Positions 53,792 through 62,485 of a stretch of DNA of 64,000 nucleotides are shown here, in pieces. The stretch is from Pseudomonas sp. MWU16-30317. GTDB lineage: Bacteria; Pseudomonadota; Gammaproteobacteria; Pseudomonadales; Pseudomonadaceae. Below the pieces are notes generated by a model. That model saw only the letters and a list, made by a program, of their open reading frames with translations. It had not been told where the DNA came from and ran no database searches. Positions within the stretch are counted from its first letter, which is position 1; every line of letters starts with the position of its first letter. A program made the position numbers and the translations under genes. The stretch is taken from the NCBI RefSeq assembly GCF_020515695.1, contig NZ_JAIWJA010000001.1, positions 372,001 to 436,000 on the forward strand, written 5' to 3'.

Positions 53792-53840
53792 TATATCGCA
53801 TTCATGACGCCTGATCATCCATATATCGTATGTATGGCGC
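53792..53840. promoter_or_regulatory. Tandem 19-bp direct repeat upstream of the FAD monooxygenase gene
   Basis: TATATCGCATTCATGACGC (53792-53810) and TATATCGTATGTATGGCGC (53822-53840) match at 15 of 19 positions and start exactly 30 bases apart, about three helical turns, so a protein would bind the same DNA face twice. The segment is AT-rich and lies in the only sizeable gap before the operon. Likely a tandem operator for the operon; the LysR product is a possible binder. Confidence 0.5.
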
Positions 53841-53981
53841 GTTTTTTGAATGATCGACACGCCGCTCTCGCTCTCGTGCGGGCGGTTCGCTGCAGGTGAT
53901 GCCATGGCCCTCTCAAGTCGCAATGGCCCACCGGCGCGAGCAGTCGCCTATTCTTCCATTGCCTTGCCGGGACCGATCCTC

Positions 53982-55439
53982 ATGCCACAGCCCAACGCCC
54001 CTATCGGCCTCGCCGCCCTCGAAGCGCGCCTGCGCCAGGACCTCGAATGGCTCGAATTGCCGGCCAAGGCGTGGGTCAAGCCGCGCATTGAGCAGGGTCA
54101 GGCGGTGCTCGACGTCGCGGTGATAGGCGGGGGCATGGCCGGCCTGGCGGTGGCCACCGAGCTACGCCATCTGGGCGTCACCGTGCAGGTATTCGATCAG
54201 GCGCCGTTGGGCTTCGAGGGCCCGTGGGCGACCACGGCGCGAATGCAGACGCTGCGCTCGCCCAAGCAACTGACCGGCCCGGCACTGGGCCTGCCGGCGC
54301 TGACCTTCCGTGCCTGGTACGAAGCCCAATTCGGCCTGGACGCCTGGGCCGCGCTGGACAAGATTCCGCGCTTGCAGTGGGCCGAGTACCTGCGTTGGTA
54401 TCGCCAGGTGATGAAGGTCGACGTACGCAATGAACACCGCGTGACCCGCGTGCAGCCCCGTGCCGATGGACTGGTGGCACTGAGCGTCAGCCATGGCGAC
54501 GCCAGCCGTGAAGTCCTCGCCCGCCATGTGGTGCTTGCCACTGGCCGTGACGGCCTGGGCGGTCCGTGGGTGCCGGACTACGCTCACAGTGTCGCGCCTC
54601 GCTACTGGTGCCATTCGGCGGCGGGACTGCAGGGCGACTGGTTCGCCGGCAAGCGGGTGGGCGTCATCGGTGGCGGCGCCTCGGCGATGGACAGCGCGGC
54701 CACTGCGCTGGAGGCGGGCGCCGCCAAGGTCGACCTGTTGATCCGCCGCGCCGTGATGCCGCGCATCAACAAAGGCAAGGGCGCTGGCAACCCCGGCATG
54801 GTGCACGGCTACTGGCGCCTGCCGGACGCCTGGAAATGGCGCTTGCGCCACTATCTCAACACCCAGCAGGTGCCAGCACCGCGGGGCAGCACCTTGCGGG
54901 TTTCCAGCGCGGGCAATTCGCGCTTTCTGTTCGAGGCATCAGTGCTGTCGATCAAGGAGTCGGGGCAGGGCACGGTGCTGGTGCGCACCGCTCAGGCCGA
55001 GCTCGAGTATGACTTTCTGGTGTTCGCCACCGGCTTTCGTGCCGATTTGCAGCAGCGTCCGGAGTTCGCGCCCTTCGCCGAACACATTCGCTTCTGGGGC
55101 GACCGTTTCGAGGCCCCGGCCGACGAGCAGGATGCCGAGCTGGCCGCGCTGCCGGACCTGGGCAGTTGCTTCGAGTTTCTCGAAAAACAACCGGGCAGTT
55201 GCCCCGGCCTGCACCGCATCCACTGCTTCAGCTACCCGGCTGCCTTGAGCTATGGCGCGGTGTCCGGCGATATCCCGGCCATCAGCGAGGGCGCTCGCCG
55301 CATGGCCCAAGGGCTGGTCAGCCAACTGTTCAGCGATGATATCGACCTGCATTTTCAGGCCATGCAGGACTACGCCGACCCTGAACTGCTCGGCGATGAG
55401 TGGGTGGCCGGCGAGCTGACCGCCGAGGAGCGTCGTTGA
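53982..55439 (+). CDS. FAD-dependent NAD(P)-binding monooxygenase
   Basis: A 485-residue flavoprotein of the flavin-containing monooxygenase type. The FAD site is VAVIGGGMAGLAVATEL at about residues 45-62, and the second dinucleotide site is VGVIGGGASAMDSAA near 225. The FATGFRADL motif toward the C-terminus is typical of class B monooxygenases. The GPWATTARMQTLRSPKQ block is a family-specific substrate/FAD loop. It probably oxygenates a substrate brought in by the ABC transporter below. Start at 53982 (MPQPNAPIG) is one choice; ATG 53850 gives a longer, less conserved N-terminus. The stop overlaps the permease start by one base. Confidence 0.85.
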   Translation: MPQPNAPIGLAALEARLRQDLEWLELPAKAWVKPRIEQGQAVLDVAVIGGGMAGLAVATELRHLGVTVQVFDQAPLGFEGPWATTARMQTLRSPKQLTGPALGLPALTFRAWYEAQFGLDAWAALDKIPRLQWAEYLRWYRQVMKVDVRNEHRVTRVQPRADGLVALSVSHGDASREVLARHVVLATGRDGLGGPWVPDYAHSVAPRYWCHSAAGLQGDWFAGKRVGVIGGGASAMDSAATALEAGAAKVDLLIRRAVMPRINKGKGAGNPGMVHGYWRLPDAWKWRLRHYLNTQQVPAPRGSTLRVSSAGNSRFLFEASVLSIKESGQGTVLVRTAQAELEYDFLVFATGFRADLQQRPEFAPFAEHIRFWGDRFEAPADEQDAELAALPDLGSCFEFLEKQPGSCPGLHRIHCFSYPAALSYGAVSGDIPAISEGARRMAQGLVSQLFSDDIDLHFQAMQDYADPELLGDEWVAGELTAEERR

Positions 55440-56413
55440 TGCTCGGCTGGACCCTCAAGCGCATTGCCCAGTCGTTGCTGGTGGTGTGGCTGATGACCCT
55501 GGTGGTATTCATCGGCCTCAATGCCATCGGCAACCCGCTGGACATTCTGGTAGGCGAGGACCTCAACCAGGCCGAGCGTCTGGCGGCCATCGCGCAGCTC
55601 GGCCTCGACAAGCCGCTGTGGCAGCAATACCTGGTGTTCCTGCAGGGCGCCGTGCACGGCCATCTGGGGATGAGCTTCGTCTATCACGAAGACGCCTTGC
55701 AGCTGATTTTGCAGCGCCTGCCCGCGACTCTTGAGCTGGCCGTTGGCGCGCTGTTGCTGGCGGTTGTCATCGGTATACCGCTGGGCATGTTCGCCGGCAT
55801 GTACCCCGACAATCCGCTGTCGAAAGTGCTGATGGCGAGCAGTATCCTCGGCTTTTCGCTGCCGGCGTTCTGGGTGGCGCTGATGATGATTCTGGTGTTT
55901 TCCATCAACCTGGGCTGGTTGCCGGCCAGCGGCCGTGGCGAAACCCGTGAACTGTTCGGTGTGCAGTGGTCGTGGTTGACCCTCGATGGCCTCAAGCACC
56001 TGATCTTGCCGGCCCTCAACCTGGCGCTGTTCAAGATATCTCTGGTGCTGCGCCTGACCCGCGCCGGAGTGCGTGAAGTGCTGCCCCAGGATTACGTCAA
56101 GTTCGCCCGGGCCAAGGGCCTGTCGCCGATGCGGGTCATGCTCATGCACGTGATGCGCAACACCATGATCCCGCTGGTGACCGTGCTGGGCCTGGAGCTG
56201 GGTTCGACCATCGCCTATGCCGTGGTCACCGAAAGCATCTTTGCCTGGCCCGGTGCCGGCAAGCTGATCCTCGACAGCATCAACAGCCTGGACCGCCCCG
56301 TGGTGGTCGCCTACCTGATGATAGTGGTGGTGATTTTCGTGATTCTCAATCTGATCGTCGACGGCTTGTATCACCTGCTCGATCCCCGGGTCCGTGTGGA
56401 GTCGCCGCGATGA
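55439..56413 (+). CDS. DppB/OppB-type ABC permease
   Basis: A 324-residue inner-membrane permease with six predicted helices. The cytoplasmic coupling loop YVKFARAKGLSPMRVMLMHVMRNTMIP is the EAA motif of the peptide/nickel transporter class. It starts in the TGATG overlapping the monooxygenase stop. It forms a heterodimer with the next protein to make the membrane channel. The substrate class (peptide-like, nickel-chelate, or small organic) cannot be read from permeases. Confidence 0.92.
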   Translation: MLGWTLKRIAQSLLVVWLMTLVVFIGLNAIGNPLDILVGEDLNQAERLAAIAQLGLDKPLWQQYLVFLQGAVHGHLGMSFVYHEDALQLILQRLPATLELAVGALLLAVVIGIPLGMFAGMYPDNPLSKVLMASSILGFSLPAFWVALMMILVFSINLGWLPASGRGETRELFGVQWSWLTLDGLKHLILPALNLALFKISLVLRLTRAGVREVLPQDYVKFARAKGLSPMRVMLMHVMRNTMIPLVTVLGLELGSTIAYAVVTESIFAWPGAGKLILDSINSLDRPVVVAYLMIVVVIFVILNLIVDGLYHLLDPRVRVESPR

Positions 56414-57315
56414 GCGTCGTTCCTGCAACTCGCTTCCAGGCGCAATCGCCATGGCGCCGCGGCGTCGATGAATTCCTGCAATCCAAGGTGGCCGTGGCGG
56501 CTGCGGTGCTGCTGCTGGCGATCCTCGCCGTGGCGGTGCTGGCGCCGTGGGTGACCTTGCAGAACCCCTACGACCTCATGCAGCTCAATGTCCTCGACGC
56601 ACGCCTGCCGCCCGGCAGCGCCAATATGGATGCCGGTTATACCTACTGGCTGGGCACCGATGGTCAGGGGCGCGATCTGCTCTCGGCGATCATTTATGGC
56701 CTGCGCATCAGCCTGTTCGTGGGCATCGGTTCGGCGTTGATCGCCGCAGTGGTCGGCACTTTGCTTGGCCTGCTGGCGGCTCGCGCGGGTGGTTGGGTCG
56801 ACGCACTGCTGATGCGCCTTGTGGATTTGCTGCTGTCGTTTCCGGTGGTGCTCATGGCGCTGATGATTCTCGCCTGGCTGGGCAAGGGCGTCGGCAATGT
56901 GATGATCACCCTGGTGCTGCTGGAGTGGGCCTATTACGCTCGCACCGCGCGTGGCCAGGCGCTGGTGGAGAACCGCCGCGAATACGTCGAAGCGGCCCGC
57001 GGCCAGGGCATCGGCCAGTGGCGCATCGTGGTCGGGCACATCTTGCCCAATTGCCTGCCGCCGCTGATCGTCATCGGCGCCCTGCAAATCGCTCGCGCCA
57101 TCACCCTGGAGGCGACCATGTCGTTCCTCGGCCTCGGCGTGCCGATCACCGAGCCATCGCTGGGGCTGCTGATCGCCAACGGCTTCCAGTACATGCTCAG
57201 CAATCAATATTGGATCAGCTTGTATCCGGGGCTGGCGCTGCTGACCACCATCGTCGCCATCAACCTGGTAGGCGACCGCCTGCGCGACGTGCTCAACCCG
57301 AGGCTGCAACGATGA
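56410..57315 (+). CDS. DppC/OppC-type ABC permease
   Basis: A 301-residue permease with an N-terminal cytoplasmic segment, six helices and the EAA loop YVEAARGQGIGQWRIVVGHILPNCLPP. The LGTDGQGRDLLSAIIYGLRISL block is the conserved DppC N-terminal periplasmic region. It overlaps both neighbours by four bases (ATGA), so the four transporter genes are tightly coupled. Partner of the DppB-like permease. Confidence 0.92.
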   Translation: MSVVPATRFQAQSPWRRGVDEFLQSKVAVAAAVLLLAILAVAVLAPWVTLQNPYDLMQLNVLDARLPPGSANMDAGYTYWLGTDGQGRDLLSAIIYGLRISLFVGIGSALIAAVVGTLLGLLAARAGGWVDALLMRLVDLLLSFPVVLMALMILAWLGKGVGNVMITLVLLEWAYYARTARGQALVENRREYVEAARGQGIGQWRIVVGHILPNCLPPLIVIGALQIARAITLEATMSFLGLGVPITEPSLGLLIANGFQYMLSNQYWISLYPGLALLTTIVAINLVGDRLRDVLNPRLQR

Positions 57316-58325
57316 ATCTGGCTGAGATCAAAGCGGCCCCCGTCGTCGTGCCTGAGGCGACGCTTGAGGTGCGGCACCTGTCGACGTCGTTCTACACCCG
57401 TGCGGGCGTCCTGCCAGCGGTGCGCGACGTGTCGTTGCGTCTGCAACCGGGACGCATCCTTGGTCTGGTGGGCGAATCGGGTTCGGGCAAGTCGGTGACC
57501 GGCTTCTCCATCCTCGGCCTGGTCGACGCCCCTGGCCGGATCAGCGGCGGCGAGGTGCTGTTCAAGGGCCGTGACCTGACCAGACTCTCCGCCAGAGAGC
57601 TGCGCCAGCTGCAGGGTAATCGCATCGCGATGATCTTCCAGGACCCGATGATGACGCTCAACCCGGTGCTGCGCGTCGATACGCAAATGATCGAAGCCGT
57701 GCGCGCGCACAGTTCGCTGAGCCGCCGCGACGCCCGCGAGCATGCGAGTCGCACCTTGGCGCTGATGGGTATTGCGAGCCCCGAGGAGCGCTTGAATGCC
57801 TATCCCCATCAACTGTCTGGCGGCATGCGCCAGCGGGTGGCGATCGCCATCGCGCTGCTGCACGCCCCGGACTTGATCATCGCTGACGAGCCGACCACCG
57901 CCCTGGACGTGACCATTCAGGCGCAGATCCTCAGTGAGGTACAGAAACTGGTGCGCCAGCAGAACACCTCGCTGATCTGGATCACCCACGATCTGTCGGT
58001 GGTCGCCGGCCTGGCCGACGACGTGGCGGTGATGTATGCCGGGCAGATCGTCGAACAGGGCAGTGTGGGCGATGTGCTCGACCGCCCGCTGCACCCCTAT
58101 ACCCAAGGGCTGATCGACAGCCTGCCGAGCCGAAACCAGCGTGGCCAGCGGCTGCGGCAGATCCCCGGGATGACGCCCGACCTGCTGTCGATGCCCGCCG
58201 GCTGCGCCTTTGCCGAGCGCTGCCCGCGGGCCAGTGCGGTGTGTGCCGAGGAGCCTGAAAGCCGTGAGATCGAACCCGGCCGTAGCGTGCGTTGCTTCCA
58301 TCCGGGAGGTGGCCATGGACAGTAA
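57312..58325 (+). CDS. DppD/OppD-type ABC ATPase
   Basis: A 337-residue nucleotide-binding subunit. Walker [11 protein letters not shown]-loop [10 protein letters not shown], signature [15 protein letters not shown], Walker [14 protein letters not shown] and the switch His in ITHDLSVV are all intact. The C-terminal oligopeptide-type extension ([14 protein letters not shown]) carries a possible iron-sulfur or zinc cysteine cluster as in DppD. Works as a pair with the DppF-like protein. Confidence 0.94.
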   Translation: MNLAEIKAAPVVVPEATLEVRHLSTSFYTRAGVLPAVRDVSLRLQPGRILGLVGESGSGKSVTGFSILGLVDAPGRISGGEVLFKGRDLTRLSARELRQLQGNRIAMIFQDPMMTLNPVLRVDTQMIEAVRAHSSLSRRDAREHASRTLALMGIASPEERLNAYPHQLSGGMRQRVAIAIALLHAPDLIIADEPTTALDVTIQAQILSEVQKLVRQQNTSLIWITHDLSVVAGLADDVAVMYAGQIVEQGSVGDVLDRPLHPYTQGLIDSLPSRNQRGQRLRQIPGMTPDLLSMPAGCAFAERCPRASAVCAEEPESREIEPGRSVRCFHPGGGHGQ

Positions 58326-59328
58326 TGTGATCCCGATCGTCGAGCTCGATCAGGTCAGCAAGACCTTCGGCAAGGCCAGCGGCGAGGGGGCTTTCGAGCG
58401 CTGGGCGCAGCGCCTGCAATTGACCCGCAAAACCTCTGTCACCCATGCGGTGGACCGCGTCGACCTGCGCATTCAGCGCGGCGAGGTGGTGGGGCTGGTG
58501 GGCGAGTCGGGCTGCGGCAAGTCGACCCTTGGGCGCATGGTGGCCGGGTTGATGCCGGCGTCCAGTGGCCAGGTGCGGATCGACGGCACGGCGGTCGATG
58601 AACTCAGCGCCGCCGAGCGCCACGCTGCGCGCTTGAAGATCCAGATGATCTTTCAGGATCCCTCGGCCAGCCTCAATCCGCGGCTGCGCGTCGACCGCAT
58701 CGTCGGTGAAGGCGCACGCCTGCATGGCCTGACCGACAGCGCCGGTTTTGATGACTACGTCAGCGCGCAACTGCAACGCGCCGGCCTCAACCCGAGCCTG
58801 CGCCAGCGCTATCCGCATCAGTTCAGCGGGGGCCAGCGTCAGCGCATCGGCATCGCCCGGGCGCTGGCAGTGCAGCCGCAGTTGTTGGTGTGCGATGAAT
58901 CGGTAGCGGCGCTGGACGTGTCGATCCAGGCGCAGATCCTCAACCTGTTCATGGACCTGCGCGACGAGCTGGGCCTGACCTATCTGTTCATCAGCCACGA
59001 CCTGGGTGTGGTCGAGCACCTGTGCGATCGGGTAATCGTCATGTACCTGGGCCGCGTGGTGGAGAGCGCGCCGGTGGAAGAGCTGTTTGGCGCGGCCAAT
59101 CACCCCTATACCCAGGCGTTGCTGGCACAGATTCCGCGCTTCGATGTTCGCAGTACCCGGTATGACGCGATCAAAGGGGAAATCCCCAGCCCGCTGAACC
59201 CGCCCAGCGGGTGTCATTTCCATCCCCGCTGCCCGCACGCCTTTGCGCGCTGCCGGGAGCAGGCTCCACCGCTCAGAGAGGTTGCACCCAATCATCTGAG
59301 CGCTTGCCATTTGAATGACCAGATCTAA
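58315..59328 (+). CDS. DppF/OppF-type ABC ATPase
   Basis: A 337-residue ATPase with Walker A GESGCGKSTL, signature FSGGQRQRIGIARAL, Walker B LLVCDESVAALD and switch His in ISHDLGVVEH. The C-terminal CHFHPRCPHAFARC segment is the oligopeptide-type cysteine-rich tail. It starts inside the end of the DppD-like gene (11-base overlap) behind a GGGAGG site. With the four upstream genes it completes the ABC core. Confidence 0.94.
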   Translation: MDSNVIPIVELDQVSKTFGKASGEGAFERWAQRLQLTRKTSVTHAVDRVDLRIQRGEVVGLVGESGCGKSTLGRMVAGLMPASSGQVRIDGTAVDELSAAERHAARLKIQMIFQDPSASLNPRLRVDRIVGEGARLHGLTDSAGFDDYVSAQLQRAGLNPSLRQRYPHQFSGGQRQRIGIARALAVQPQLLVCDESVAALDVSIQAQILNLFMDLRDELGLTYLFISHDLGVVEHLCDRVIVMYLGRVVESAPVEELFGAANHPYTQALLAQIPRFDVRSTRYDAIKGEIPSPLNPPSGCHFHPRCPHAFARCREQAPPLREVAPNHLSACHLNDQI

Positions 59329-59367
59329 ACCCTGACATGACCCGCACCCTTTGGGAGTGGGCTGTGT

Positions 59368-59402
59368 CCGCGAAGTTGTTGAGGTCTTCGACCTCTTCGC
59401 GG
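59368..59402 (+). other. Nested hairpin between the ATPase and substrate-binding protein genes
   Basis: CCGCGAAG (59368-59375) pairs with CTTCGCGG (59395-59402), and GAGGTC TTC GACCTC (59381-59395) forms a second stem inside. It lies in the 107-base gap before the substrate-binding protein gene. In binding-protein-dependent ABC operons, such intercistronic stems often stabilise or separate the binding-protein transcript so it is made in excess. Confidence 0.5.
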
Positions 59403-59435
59403 GCGGAGCCCGCTACCACACACAAGGAAATCTGC

Positions 59436-61001
59436 ATGCAACCTAGCATTCGTTCACTGCTTGCCACCGCGTTACTGCTCGCCGCCACCGGCGCCTCGGC
59501 CGAGTCGCTGCGCATCGGTTTCGCCGATCCGATTTCGTCTCTCGATCCACAGCTCAACAACTATGCCGGTGACCGTTCCGTCGCTTTGCATTTTTTCGAA
59601 TCGCTGGCTGATCGTCGTGACGATCGGACCATGCCGGGCCTGGCCAAGAGCTGGAAAGTCCTCGATCCGCTGACCTGGCAATTCGACCTGCGCGATGACG
59701 TCAAATGGTCGGACGGCACGCCCATGACTGCCGACGACTTCGTCTTCTCCTACGAGCGTGCCCGCGCCGTACCAGGCAGCGTGGCGTCCTACGCCGGCGC
59801 CTTGCGCACCGTCGACACGGTCACCGCCAAGGACGCCCATACCCTGATCGTCAAGACCAAGGCGCCCAACGCCAACCTGCTGCCGGACATCAACTCGGTG
59901 TACGTGGTCAGCCGTCACGCCGGGGAAAACGCCCAGAGCGCCGACTACAACTCCGGCAAGGCGCTGATCGGCACCGGGCCGTATCGCTTCGTGTCCTACG
60001 TGCCGGGCGACCGCACGATCTTCGAGCGCAACGATGCGTACTGGGGGCCGAAGGCGGAATGGGACAAGGTCGACTATCGCTTCATCGCCAACGCTTCGAG
60101 CCGCACCGCAGCCTTGCTGGCCGGTGATGTCGACGTCATCGACAAGGTCGCACCGACCGATATCGCGCGCCTCAAGCAAAGCCCGGCGGTCAGCGTGTAC
60201 GCCTATCAAGGCCTGCGCGCGCTGATCATTCAGCCGAGCTTTCGCAAGGGCCCGAACGACTTGATCCGCGATAACGCCGGCAAGCCGCTGCCTGAAAACC
60301 CGCTGCTTGACGTGCGGGTGCGCAAAGCGTTGTCGCTGGCGATCAACCGTCAGGCCATCGACGAGCGCATCATGCAGGGTACGGTGACCGAGGCCAATCA
60401 GTGGATGCCGTCCAACACCTACGGCTATAACGCCAACATCAAGAACATCCCTTACGACCCGGCCGAGGCCAAGAAACTGCTGGCCGAAGCCGGTTTCCCC
60501 GAAGGCTTCCAGCTGACGGTCAGCGTGCCGGGCGACCGTTACCCGCAGGCGCCGGAGGCCATGCAAGCAGTGGCGCAGTTCTGGACCCGCATCGGCATCA
60601 AGGTGCAGCTCGATGTGATGCCATGGGCGGTGTATGCCGGCAAGGCCAACAAGAACGAGCTGGCGGTGAGCGTGATTGCCTGGGGCAACGGCACCGGTGA
60701 GGCGGCCTATGCGCTGACCAACATCCTCACCACCGTGGACGGTGCCAAAGGGCAGGGCGCTTCGAACTGGGGGCACTACAGTAACCCGGCGGTAGACAAG
60801 GCGCTGCAGGACGCCACTGCAGAATTCGACGAGGCCAAGCGCCGCGCGATTCTGGAGAACTCGGTGAAAGTGGTGAGCGATGACGTCGGCATCATTCCGC
60901 TGTTCCACTACCAGAACATCTGGGCGGCGCGTAAAGGCCTCAAGGTCGAGCCGTTGGTGAGCGATCGCACGGCGGCGATGATGGTGACTGAACAGAAGTA
61001 A
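59436..61001 (+). CDS. ABC transporter substrate-binding protein (family 5, KPN_01854-like)
   Basis: A 521-residue solute-binding protein with a signal peptide (LLATALLLAATGASAESL) and the SBP_bac_5 fold: DPISSLDPQLNNYAGD, LAKSWKVLDPLTWQFDLRDDVKWSDGTP and GTGPYRFVSYVPGD. It belongs to the peptide/nickel class but looks like the group often found with flavin monooxygenases and CMD proteins (the KPN_01854-type TIGRFAM set, recalled from memory). It captures the substrate in the periplasm for the four ABC components upstream. ATG follows an AAGGAAA site. Confidence 0.88.
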   Translation: MQPSIRSLLATALLLAATGASAESLRIGFADPISSLDPQLNNYAGDRSVALHFFESLADRRDDRTMPGLAKSWKVLDPLTWQFDLRDDVKWSDGTPMTADDFVFSYERARAVPGSVASYAGALRTVDTVTAKDAHTLIVKTKAPNANLLPDINSVYVVSRHAGENAQSADYNSGKALIGTGPYRFVSYVPGDRTIFERNDAYWGPKAEWDKVDYRFIANASSRTAALLAGDVDVIDKVAPTDIARLKQSPAVSVYAYQGLRALIIQPSFRKGPNDLIRDNAGKPLPENPLLDVRVRKALSLAINRQAIDERIMQGTVTEANQWMPSNTYGYNANIKNIPYDPAEAKKLLAEAGFPEGFQLTVSVPGDRYPQAPEAMQAVAQFWTRIGIKVQLDVMPWAVYAGKANKNELAVSVIAWGNGTGEAAYALTNILTTVDGAKGQGASNWGHYSNPAVDKALQDATAEFDEAKRRAILENSVKVVSDDVGIIPLFHYQNIWAARKGLKVEPLVSDRTAAMMVTEQK

Positions 61002-61059
61002 ACGTATGGGGCCGGGGACGTATGTCTGCCATGGGGTAGACGTTGTCACGACCGGCCTC

Positions 61060-61133
61060 TTCGCGAGCAAGCTTTGCTCCCACGGTGTACGGCTCTGGGG
61101 CTGTTGACTGTGGGAGCCAGGCTGGCCCGCGAA
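61060..61133. repeat. REP-type inverted repeat
   Basis: Arms 61060-61083 (TTCGCGAGCAAGC...CTCCCAC) and 61110-61133 (GTGGGAGCC...CCCGCGAA) are imperfect inverted copies of the Pseudomonas REP unit. It lies between the substrate-binding protein gene and the CMD gene in the same operon, so it may reduce downstream expression. Confidence 0.75.
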
Positions 61134-61217
61134 ACGATTTTCCGCACGCCAACGATGCCCGATCCTTGTAGTGGTCGTTGAGCGCCCAAGCTTCTCGGTC
61201 CTGATGGAGAACCCACA

Positions 61218-61742
61218 ATGACCTTCGTTGAATCCACAACCGAGCCGGACGTGCTCGACACCCTGCTGCACATCGCACCCGGCTCGCCGGTGCATGCCGC
61301 GCGGCAGTTTCGCAACAAGGTGCTGGCTGCCACCCAGAGCAGCTACGAGCTGTTCTTCGCCGCTGAGGTCGCCGACGGCCTGAGTCAGGCCGAGCGCCTG
61401 CTGGTGGCGTACCACGCCTGCCTGCTGACACCGCAGCCGCTGCTGGCAGCGCATTACCTGGAGCGTCTCGAGGCGATCGGCGTGTCGGCCGAGCAGCTGT
61501 CAGCCGTTGCCACGGGCGCCATCGAAGCCCTGGGCGAACCGCGCTTGCAGGCTGTGCTGGCGTTCACCGGGACCTTGATCAAGGCACCGGTGGAAGGCGA
61601 TCGTCACGCCCTGATCGCGCTGTCCGAGGCCGGGCTGTCGACCCCGGAAATCGTCACTCTCGCGCAGCTGGTGGCGTTCATGTCCTATCAAGTGCGTCTG
61701 GCCAGCGGTCTGCTGGCGATGCAATCCGCAGGAGTTGCGTGA
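61218..61742 (+). CDS. CMD-domain protein (Avi_7170-like)
   Basis: A 174-residue helical protein of the carboxymuconolactone decarboxylase (CMD) superfamily. It lacks the CxxC of AhpD (only one Cys, in YHACLL), so it is unlikely to be a thiol peroxidase itself. I recognise it as the Avi_7170-type partner that accompanies the next gene, from memory of the TIGRFAM names. The start follows a GGAG. It is separated from the substrate-binding protein gene by a REP element of about 210 bases and is coupled to the next gene by a TGATG overlap. Confidence 0.8.
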   Translation: MTFVESTTEPDVLDTLLHIAPGSPVHAARQFRNKVLAATQSSYELFFAAEVADGLSQAERLLVAYHACLLTPQPLLAAHYLERLEAIGVSAEQLSAVATGAIEALGEPRLQAVLAFTGTLIKAPVEGDRHALIALSEAGLSTPEIVTLAQLVAFMSYQVRLASGLLAMQSAGVA

Positions 61743-62326
61743 TGAGCGAGCCGATCCGTATTGCCGGTTTCACCAACGAAGTGCTGGGCTGGAAAGCCTG
61801 GCTGCCCACTGTCAGCGTCGACCAGGCCACCCCCGAGCAGACGGCGGTGCTGGAGGAGAGCCATCCCCAGGCCAAGGTGTCGGATTACTACCTGACCTTG
61901 ATTCATCAACCCGAGATCCTGCGTCAGCGCTCTTTGGCCTTCAACGCCATCATGTACGCGCCGGGTGGGCTGTCCCGCGCTGAGCGCGAGCTGGCCAGCG
62001 CCGTGGTGTCGCGGATCAATCAGTGTGTGTATTGCTGCTCGGTGCACGCCCAGCGTTTCGAGCAGCTGGCCAAGCGCAATGATGTGATCGCCGAAGTGTT
62101 CGCCGATCCGGCGACGGCCGGGACCACACCGCGCGAGCGTGCCATCGTGCAGTTTTCGATCGATCTGACGGTTGATCCGGCGAATATCAGCGCAGCGAAT
62201 ATCGCGGCGCTGCGTGAGCATGGGCTCGAAGAGGGGCCGATTCTGGACCTGATCCACGCGATTTCGATTTTCGCCTGGGCCAATCGGCTGATGCTCAATC
62301 TGGGTGAGCCGGTGTACAACGTCTAG
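61742..62326 (+). CDS. AhpD-like alkylhydroperoxidase domain protein (Avi_7169-like)
   Basis: A 194-residue CMD-superfamily protein with the AhpD active site CVYCCSVHA (Cys-x-x-Cys followed by His) after a conserved NAIMYAPGGLSRAERELASAV helix. Members reduce peroxides or act as thiol/disulfide carriers. In this operon it could protect against peroxide leaking from the flavin monooxygenase or process its product. GTG 61739 is an alternative start; ATG 61742 has an AGGAG site seven bases upstream. Last gene of the cluster. Confidence 0.85.
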   Translation: MSEPIRIAGFTNEVLGWKAWLPTVSVDQATPEQTAVLEESHPQAKVSDYYLTLIHQPEILRQRSLAFNAIMYAPGGLSRAERELASAVVSRINQCVYCCSVHAQRFEQLAKRNDVIAEVFADPATAGTTPRERAIVQFSIDLTVDPANISAANIAALREHGLEEGPILDLIHAISIFAWANRLMLNLGEPVYNV

Positions 62327-62350
62327 GTTTGCGTTAGCAGCACTGGCCTC

Positions 62351-62427
62351 TTCGCGGGCAAGCCTCGCTCCCACAGACTCAGCCGATCTTGAGTCGTCCA
62401 CCTGTGGGAGCGAGGCTTGCCCGCGAA
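62351..62427. repeat. Perfect REP inverted pair (26-bp arms)
   Basis: Positions 62351-62376 and 62402-62427 are exact inverted copies of 26 bases each (TTCGCGGGCAAGCC...GCTCCCACAG). It lies between the end of the AhpD-like gene and the end of the convergent desulfurase gene. It is the cleanest copy of this family in the window and a likely bidirectional transcript end. Confidence 0.9.
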
Positions 62428-62485
62428 GGGGCCCTTTCAAGCGATAGATCTTTTAGGTCCATACGCGAGCCAGAACATCACAGCG

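Noticed and set aside
59472..61454. A 660-codon minus-strand frame opposite the substrate-binding protein gene
   Set aside because: It covers a gene with a signal peptide and SBP family blocks in the other strand, and its own product looks like no protein family.
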